Assembly: GCA_004026145.2 (NCBI GenBank)
Contig: CP034986.1
Span: forward strand, 7,680,929-7,744,928
Origin: Takifugu bimaculatus
Lineage: Eukaryota > Chordata > Actinopteri > Tetraodontiformes > Tetraodontidae
Length of the DNA stretch: 64,000 bases
Direction: 5' to 3'
Part shown: in pieces, positions 57,928 to 64,000 of the stretch
Layout: every line of letters starts with the position of its first letter
Position numbering within the stretch: the stretch's first letter is position 1
Program-made: the position numbers and the translations under genes
Notes under the pieces: generated by a model
Databases searched by the model: none
Told to the model about the DNA's origin: nothing
The model's input: only the letters and a program-made list of their open reading frames with translations

Positions 57928-59939
57928 AAAAGCCAGAAGGATGCGCTTCGTGCTCACGCTTCTCATCAGGGTTCCATTTAAAGTTATTTCTGAGCACGAC
58001 TCAAACAGGTTGTAGACAGGATGTTGGACCGTCGTCGACTTCCAATTCCACCCCAAATTTCCCCGATTTTATGACATTTATCTAGTGGACGCGGTCCCTG
58101 GCAGAGATGCTAATAACAGTGAGGAAACCACCATTTCCTTATCCTACCGAGTATTTGGTACGATAACAACCTTCACCATGTTCTCTCGGAGCCCCAGAAG
58201 TCATCATCGCTTATAACCACCGTGTCAGTCAGGGAGGTGGATGGAAACGCCGCGTCCTCACCTGTGGAGGTGCTATCCTCAGGAAAGAGTGGCACGAGGG
58301 CACGTTAAATGTTGTTTGAACACCATGAAGACCAGAGGTGTGACTGGAGAACCGCTCATGACAGCTGAGCCCGTCAGTTCGGTTTCGTGGTAAGAACATT
58401 GGCAGAAGCAGCCACACTTCCTGCTCGCCCCCGGAACCCTCACCTGTCAGAAGGCGTCTTCAGAAGTTGGCGCCCTGATGGAGGAGGCTCAAAACGCGTG
58501 CTGATCGTATTAAATCTTCACACTCGAGGATCCAGACGTGGACCAGGGTGGAACACACACAGGAGGCGGCCCAGGAAGGAGAACCCCTCGGTTTCTTCTT
58601 CAGCCTACCTCCTTTTCCTTAATCTCATTAGGGATTTAAACACCTGTGTCCTCACCACATTTCTCTAATTCATTAGCTAAATAACACTTATTTTGTGGTC
58701 TTTGTCATCCTTGTTTCACCTCTAACTCTCTGGTCTCCTTTGGAATTTTTTTTTTCTGAAGAAAGCCCCCTAAAACCCCTCCTAGTATGTTTCACATCCC
58801 AATTAGACTCCTGCACCAGTGTTCTCTGCTGCCGCGGAACCCCGGGCGCAACGGTGGCTCTGGGAGCCCAGGGTGTGTTATTATCTCATATTAGCGAACC
58901 ACCTGCCTCGCCATAACGATTAGCTAATTGGCTCGCTACGTGTCGGGAAATAATAAGGAAAGAGAGAAGTTGTAGTCTTGATTAAGGAAGCACAACACGG
59001 GCACGAGAGCGAGACCACCGGCAATCTACACTGTCCTATTTAGCCACGCGTGTTTGTAGCCGGCCTGCTACTCGCCAAGACATCGGATCTTCAACTGGAG
59101 AGCAGGAGACAGGATATTAAAGTCTGTATCATTATACTTGAATAATTAAAAAAGAATCTGTGTAATTCTGTATAATTTGTTTGGCTCTTACATCCTGATC
59201 TCCTCAGGCTAATTTGCTAAGTTTGCCTGAAGCAGCTAATTTAAAGTTGGAATATGCTTCAAATTGGAGTGTTGTTTACAGTGATTTAATGTTTTTTTCC
59301 CCCCATTTCTCATTTTGCAGATGACTGTTGTGGGTTTATTGCCCCCGGCGTTTCGGGTTTTAGACACCGCCGCCTCAAGTGAAACCACTTCTGTGACGGG
59401 ACCTTTGTTGCTAACGAGTTAACAACTACAATACCCCAAATAACCACTAGGGGTCGCATTTTGAACCAGCACTGCTGAAGCTTTTGTAGCGTTAATACAA
59501 ACCTCAGAAACGCCTGCAAAGAAACAACAACATGATGTGAAGAGAGAGTCATCAGCAGATTAGTGCCAGTCGAAGGCGATCAAAAGTAGAAATTAGCAAG
59601 CGTTTAACCCCTCCAAAAAAGAGAAGATGAGAATTTCCTGGTGTTCTTTTCCCTTTCTGACACTGTTTTGATGAAGAGACGCTAACACATCCTAACAAGG
59701 CGGCACCATCTGCGGAGCCTCTCCTGACTTCATTTCCATTTGTTTCATTTCCAAGCGACACGTTCCGATTCAACAGAAAGTGGATCTGGTTGATATGAGG
59801 TGCTCATTGAGTCCAGACAACCTTCCATGGAGAAAACAACCTCCACAGACCACTACAGACACTCAACACTTTTGCTTTTAGCTTTGTTAGCCTTGAAGCC
59901 CACAACTCTTCTAAATCTATTCACTTTATGCAGATCAAG

Positions 59940-60591
59940 TACCGTAATCTCCGGACTATAAACCATTACTTTTTTTCTACACTTTAAACACTGCGGCTTA
60001 TTCTACGGTGCGGATTATTTATATATTTTTTTGTGGCGCACTATCACAACTATTGTGAATCAGTCATTTTTACTGACCCTCATCAACATGGAAAATACTA
60101 GAAGAAAAGCATATGATGCGACTTTTAAGTTAAAAGCGATCACTCGTGCGTAATCTTGGCGTACATTACAGTAATCAATGGTGATACAAACGTATATTTC
60201 AAGGTAGCTGCATTAAAGACACCGTTAGAAAAAAAAGCATATTACCGGTACAATATATTTGTTTATGTTGCTAAGCGGATTAAATTAAAAGAAAAGTTAA
60301 AAAATCCTGACGTGATAAAAATTGGATTTAAGGTCTTTGTATAAACATACAAGTGAAAAGAGTGACTGTTGTTTCTTACCTGGCTGTTACTCGTCAGTGA
60401 CTCGTCTCTTACGGTAATAAAAACATATAACGGTACTGAATGTTTTCGATCTAATTTTTCATATTAATACGTGGGACCTGCGGCTTAAAATCCTGTGTGG
60501 CTTGTATAAAAGTACAAAATTGAATTTTCTTTCTAAAATTAGATTATGCAGCTTTTAATCAGGTGTGCTCTATAGTCCGGAAATTACGGTA
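59940..60591 (+). mobile_element. pogo/Tigger-like DNA transposon, non-autonomous
   Basis: The 5' end CCGTAATCTCCGGACTATA (59942-59960) and the reverse complement of the 3' end (60571-60589) match at 18 of 19 bases. Both termini are flanked by TA (59940-59941 and 60590-60591), the target duplication of the Tc1/mariner superfamily. The internal 610 bp hold a decayed transposase start (separate entry) and CGGCTTAT/TGCGGATTAT-type subterminal words. It is far too short for a full transposase gene, so it is a deletion derivative. Confidence 0.8.
60088..60153 (+). pseudogene. Relic of pogo/Tigger-like transposase N-terminus
   Basis: An ATG opens 21 codons that include the residues RRKAYDATFKLKAI and then hit a stop. 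From general knowledge of the family, pogo/Tigger and related CENP-B-type transposases begin with a similar arginine-rich stretch leading into a Y-D-x-x-F-K-L-K helix of the first helix-turn-helix DNA-binding domain. The next 200 bp show no continuation in any frame, and the 62-codon frame at 60156-60344 is unrelated. The fragment is non-functional and lies inside the element with matching terminal repeats. Confidence 0.6.
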
Positions 60592-61059
60592 CTTTAAAAA
60601 CTGAGAACATGTGTTTTATTAGAGAATGTTGCAAAGTATTGAGACTTATTCACCGTCCTTTTGCCTGGGCCAGGCTGCTTCGGCTCAGTCTGCAGCCCTC
60701 GGGTCAGGGTGGTTAGCAACAGGGTAACTACAAAGGCTACATTGGCTAATTATTGAAGTTGCTCCAGGGACGGAGGAGATAGCAAAAATAGTCCATGGAG
60801 GATTTATCAATCAGAAAGACCTTGGCCGCCCTCCCTTCAACGTGGCCGCGCATGACACCACCTCAAGGTAGCTAAAGGGTCGAGTCGGTTTGATAGCGGG
60901 GGGGGGGGTCCTGGTTGCTTGAACTGTACATTAGCACAGTGTGAAGATGGAGCCTCAGACACAGCTGCATTTATCCAAAAATGCAACGTGGAGGATTTCC
61001 GAGGTGTCCGTTTTTCAGGGATCTTTGAGCACAAAGTTGTGGCTCAACACTGAGGTTTT

Positions 61060-61175
61060 TGTAATCAGGAAACTGCAGAGAACTATAGATAATTGAGGAA
61101 CAACCGTCTCAGTCGGATGATTAATAATTTAGCCCTCAGTGGGATAGATTACTCAATACAGGCCAATTAAGAGAG
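61060..61175. promoter_or_regulatory. Candidate CNE
   Basis: Contains CTATAGATAATTGAGG, GATGATTAATAATTTAGCCC and GGCCAATTAAGAGAG (a CCAAT word fused to TTAAGAG). AT-rich and unique. Function inferred. Confidence 0.32.
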
Positions 61176-61328
61176 TGGGGGCTGGGGAGGGAGGGGACTG
61201 CAGGACTGTGGGAAAGATTTCTTGGCAGTTTAACCCAGTTTCCAGAAGAATGTGCAACACCTCAGAGTGAACGGAGACACGCTGTACATGCGGGGATAAA
61301 GTCGGTAGACAGTCTTTTAAACACCCCC

Positions 61329-61345
61329 CCACCACCACCACCACC
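61329..61345 (+). repeat. (CCA)n microsatellite
   Basis: Five to six CCA units follow a C-run. Confidence 0.88.
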
Positions 61346-61640
61346 AAAGATATGTCCCTTTCAAAACCTAAAGATCTCCCCCTCGCTCCCAGAGAATAAA
61401 TAAAGTAATACGTTGACAACAGGCTGAAAGAGGAGAAATACAAGCGCTGCCGCATCCTCCCGAGGATCACAAAAATAATGCCTTCATTTGCTGCAGGGGC
61501 CTCCACTCTGCTCCGAGTATAGACACGGCTTTTATGGCGGTAGTATTTCTGATTGGCATCCTAGGACAGCCATTTGAATTATTTAATAGAGCTCCCATTC
61601 CCTTCGCGGAGAGAGAAGAAGAAATATGTGAGTTTGTGTG
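61346..61640. promoter_or_regulatory. Candidate CNE
   Basis: Unique block with CAGAGAATAAATAAAGTAAT, CACAAAAATAATGCC, CCATTTGAATTATTTAATAG and GACACGGCTTTTATGGCGG (a CDX-like TTTTATGG). It lies between two microsatellites. Function inferred. Confidence 0.33.
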
Positions 61641-61645
61641 TAAGA

Positions 61646-61668
61646 GTGTGTGTGTGTGTGTGTGTGTG
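61646..61668 (+). repeat. (GT)n microsatellite
   Basis: Eleven to twelve GT copies, preceded by GTTTGTGTG and followed by GGG. The Cys-Val frame over it is an artefact. Confidence 0.93.
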
Positions 61669-61992
61669 GGATTTGCCGCCTTGCGCTTTTATTTCCTTTG
61701 TTTTCGTCGTTGGTGCAGGCTTAGCGTAAATCAGGGGAGGCTGATGTTTATTGTACAGACCGAACCGACGCCTCTGTCAGCATCTCGGTGAATTCACGAT
61801 TTTGATTAAAAAAAAATAAATAGAAGTTTGTTCAGCTTTTTTCCTTCCCTGGATGTTTAGGACTTTAGACGCTTTGTTAAATAAAATGTTCCTCAGTTCG
61901 ATGGAAAATGAACGAGAAGTGTACAAGTGGACTTGATCCTCGCCTCTCTGAAGGTTCCAGGGTGATTTGGTGGCACCTGCTGGTGAGAATGA

Positions 61993-62024
61993 GGATTTTA
62001 CATTTACATTTTACATTTACATTA
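61993..62024 (+). repeat. TTTACA-type direct repeats
   Basis: TTTACATTTACAT is repeated after one extra T and then trails off into TTACAG, giving a short old tandem repeat. Confidence 0.75.
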
Positions 62025-62169
62025 CAGCCACATAGGTGAAAGACAACATTTGTAGACTGAAAAATCTGAACTTTGCTACAGTAGAACCAAATTTGGGGCC
62101 TCAAGCCCGGAGCCGTTTCCTTTAGGCAACAACTGTGTGGAAGCACCAGGTTCCCTCGACCATATTTCA

Positions 62170-62350
62170 CCTCACTTGCCTCCCACCTTCCGTTTGTCTC
62201 GCACTGACATATGAAAGACTTCAAACGAATTAGCCAGTTGTCTTCTTCCCCGATAAAGAGAATGTTTTGTGTCCCTGCCAGGACGAAGACAAGATAATCT
62301 CTTGCAGGGATATTCATGCATCAGGAAGCCTGAATATGACTCAACTAAAG
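62170..62350. promoter_or_regulatory. Candidate CNE
   Basis: Contains GACATATGAAAGAC, CGAATTAGCCAGTTG, CCCGATAAAGAGAATG, GACAAGATAATCTCTTGC (with two GATA-type words) and GGGATATTCATGCATC, a POU-like ATTCATGCAT. Unique sequence with low CpG. It is crossed by a minus-strand open frame with no domain. A strong CNE candidate by texture. Confidence 0.4.
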
Positions 62351-63515
62351 CGACGCGTTACTGTTTAGATATAACCGTCGACGGCTGGACGTGACCCGTT
62401 TGACCAGGCCCCCGTGTCAGCTCCCTCCACCTCCACGTCCCGTTTTTATCAGGACTGATCGCCTCAAGCCTGTCTGACCTTGGCGGGCAGATAGAGCAGA
62501 GGACAGATAAGGACTGGAGAAAACACGGTGGGCAGGGAGGGTGAAGATGAGTAGCACGACCAGATGTATTTTTGCTAAACTCACTGAGAGCCACAAGTTT
62601 GGCATGCAAGGGGAATCTACTGGGAGGCTTCATGATAGATGAGTAAGACTACCGCACCGATGGGATGAGGTGAAGTCTGGGGTGACCCTGTTTTTGCAAA
62701 TTCGGCCCCAGGGAAGATGGCAGAGGAAGCTGGGAAGCTTGTGCTTTTTGCAGAGTGGCTCATTGAGCCTTTCAAGTGATGCTAGGTGGCTAAATTTATC
62801 ACTCTGTCACATCTGGGATTGCAAATTAGACGTTGGCGTGCTAGCACCCTTGTTTAAAACACTGCAAATGACCACTCTTGTCAAACTTAAAGTATAGCAT
62901 TCTACTTTCTACAGAGCTTACAAGCTATTCTTGACAATAATAATGCGCACGTTAATGCTAAAGGGATACCGGTGCACGGTAAGGCTGAAACCTTTGATTA
63001 TGACCGAGATGGACGCTAATGACCAAAGTGCGTGTCGCTACATGCTCCCACTCGAAGGCAGGATAATGAGAAGAAACCCATAATTGTGATTGTTCTCTTA
63101 AAGCAGCACGGAATCAGCAAAAGCTTGAGGAGGAGCTTTTCCATTTATTCACCAAACAAATAAAAAGCGCCTGATGAAAAACAAACTTATTTATGCCTAC
63201 GCCGCTGCTGGATCGATCGCTGATGGAGGAAATCCTTCTCACCAAACCTGAGGAATGCTAGCTTCACCAGCGCCACTGAGGGAGAGGAATCACCTCGTCG
63301 GCGGTGTGATTGCAAAAGTCTATAGGAGGCTCTGCCCCGAGGCTACAGCACCGCGTGCTGAAATTTTCCTCCAACCGCGACAGCTGTGATTGGACGGTTC
63401 CCGACCTTTCAGATGGAGCCCATGTGGCCCGATCCGGTTGGCTGGTTTACATTCTGTCAAACACGAGTCTGTGAGGCACAGGAAACCGGCTCCCTTTCAG
63501 GAAATGTCAAACCGT

Positions 63516-63538
63516 TATGACACTTCACTGGTGTCATA
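63516..63538. repeat. 8-bp-arm stem-loop
   Basis: TATGACAC at 63516-63523 and GTGTCATA at 63531-63538 are perfect complements around a 7-nt loop. The arms contain TGACAC/GTGTCA, a T-box or MEIS/TGIF-like half-site (TGTCA) in inverted orientation. Confidence 0.85.
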
Positions 63539-64000
63539 TTATTTTGAAGAATCTCGGCAGAGGCGCCTCGCGGTTGACCGGAAGAACCGCGATTTGCATA
63601 CAAAGACCCTGTACGCATAAACATCGGCCGCGGTTCAAAAACATCAGACGCTTTGAAGAAGTCGAGAGAACAAAGTGCAAGAAGCGAAATCGGGGAACAT
63701 GAAGCGAGGAGCAGCGGGGCAGGGGGGAGCGGGTTTCTTTGAAGCTACGCTAGTTCCCCTTATAGGGAAGGGACGCTACAAGGGGCCGGCAAATGCCAGC
63801 AAAAGCTCTAATTAGAAAGTTAATTACTCTTGTATGAATACTTTATTTGTGATTCATGGCGCTGACTCCAGGCTTGACACCTGCACTTCATTACTTTGAT
63901 TGGTGGTGCCAGTCTGAACCTTGCATCAGTGGTACTGGTGGGGCTAAAAATATGTTTTTCATGATATCACTACGCCACCTTAGAGTCAACCTCTCCGGAT

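Larger units (their letters stand above)
45076..59938. other. CNE-like belt without recognised gene
   Basis: About 15 kb in which blocks of unusual, non-repetitive AT-rich sequence follow one another, separated by CpG-rich patches such as 52890-52985. No exon can be supported. Homopolymers occur at 50434-50472 (A-rich), 53337-53352 (C16) and 55289-55300 (G-run). Individual blocks are listed separately. Confidence 0.45.
60592..64000. other. Unique non-coding DNA with candidate CNEs
   Basis: No exon recognised. It contains candidate CNEs at 61060-61175, 61340-61640 and 62170-62350, simple repeats at 61329-61345 and 61646-61668, and a stem-loop at 63516-63538. The 146-codon minus frame at 61877-62317 has no identifiable domain. 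Confidence 0.5.

Noticed and set aside
60156..60344. 62-codon frame inside the transposon as transposase continuation
   Set aside because: It is in a different frame from the relic start and does not resemble the expected second helix-turn-helix region.

Overview
The window looks like non-coding nuclear DNA from a teleost fish, probably a percomorph and possibly a compact pufferfish-type genome. That reading rests on four things: no bacterial-style gene packing, scattered microsatellites, degenerate pieces of interspersed repeats that I recognise as fish-type, and heavy use of words such as GCTAAC/GTTAGC and ATTAGC. I recognise no protein-coding gene, no intact tRNA or rRNA, and no CRISPR array. 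The open frames of 60-200 codons have no recognisable domains. Many lie over CpG-rich or simple-repeat DNA, and I treat them as chance frames.

Layout. From 1 to about 20.4 kb the DNA is mostly unique, CpG-rich and dense in GCTAA/TTAGC words. It holds three separate short tandem arrays with the same 17-bp period, several perfect palindromes, a perfect 18-bp-arm snapback at 17.4 kb and a (GT)n tract at 18.5 kb. From about 20.4 to 23.8 kb lies a repeat island: G-rich blocks, a TTAGGG-like tract, a 165-bp polypyrimidine tract, a fish interspersed repeat, two tRNA-like SINE fragments and the 3' end of a small inverted-repeat element. From 23.8 to 33 kb unique DNA resumes, interrupted by a 400-bp minisatellite of TTATG-type units at 30.83-31.23 kb. 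From about 33 to 64 kb the DNA is less rich in CpG and GCTAAC. It contains many AT-rich blocks, 100-350 bp long and non-repetitive, which have the look of vertebrate conserved non-coding elements (CNEs). One DNA transposon is embedded here, at 59.94-60.59 kb. It has 19-bp terminal repeats, a TA duplication and a decayed start of a pogo/Tigger-like transposase.

Interpretation (inference): 64 kb without a recognisable exon, carrying many enhancer-like blocks, fits a gene desert or a very large intron around a developmental regulator. I cannot name the gene from this sequence. Candidate regulatory blocks were picked by eye from base composition, lack of repeats and transcription-factor words. 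They carry low confidence, and cross-species alignment would decide them.
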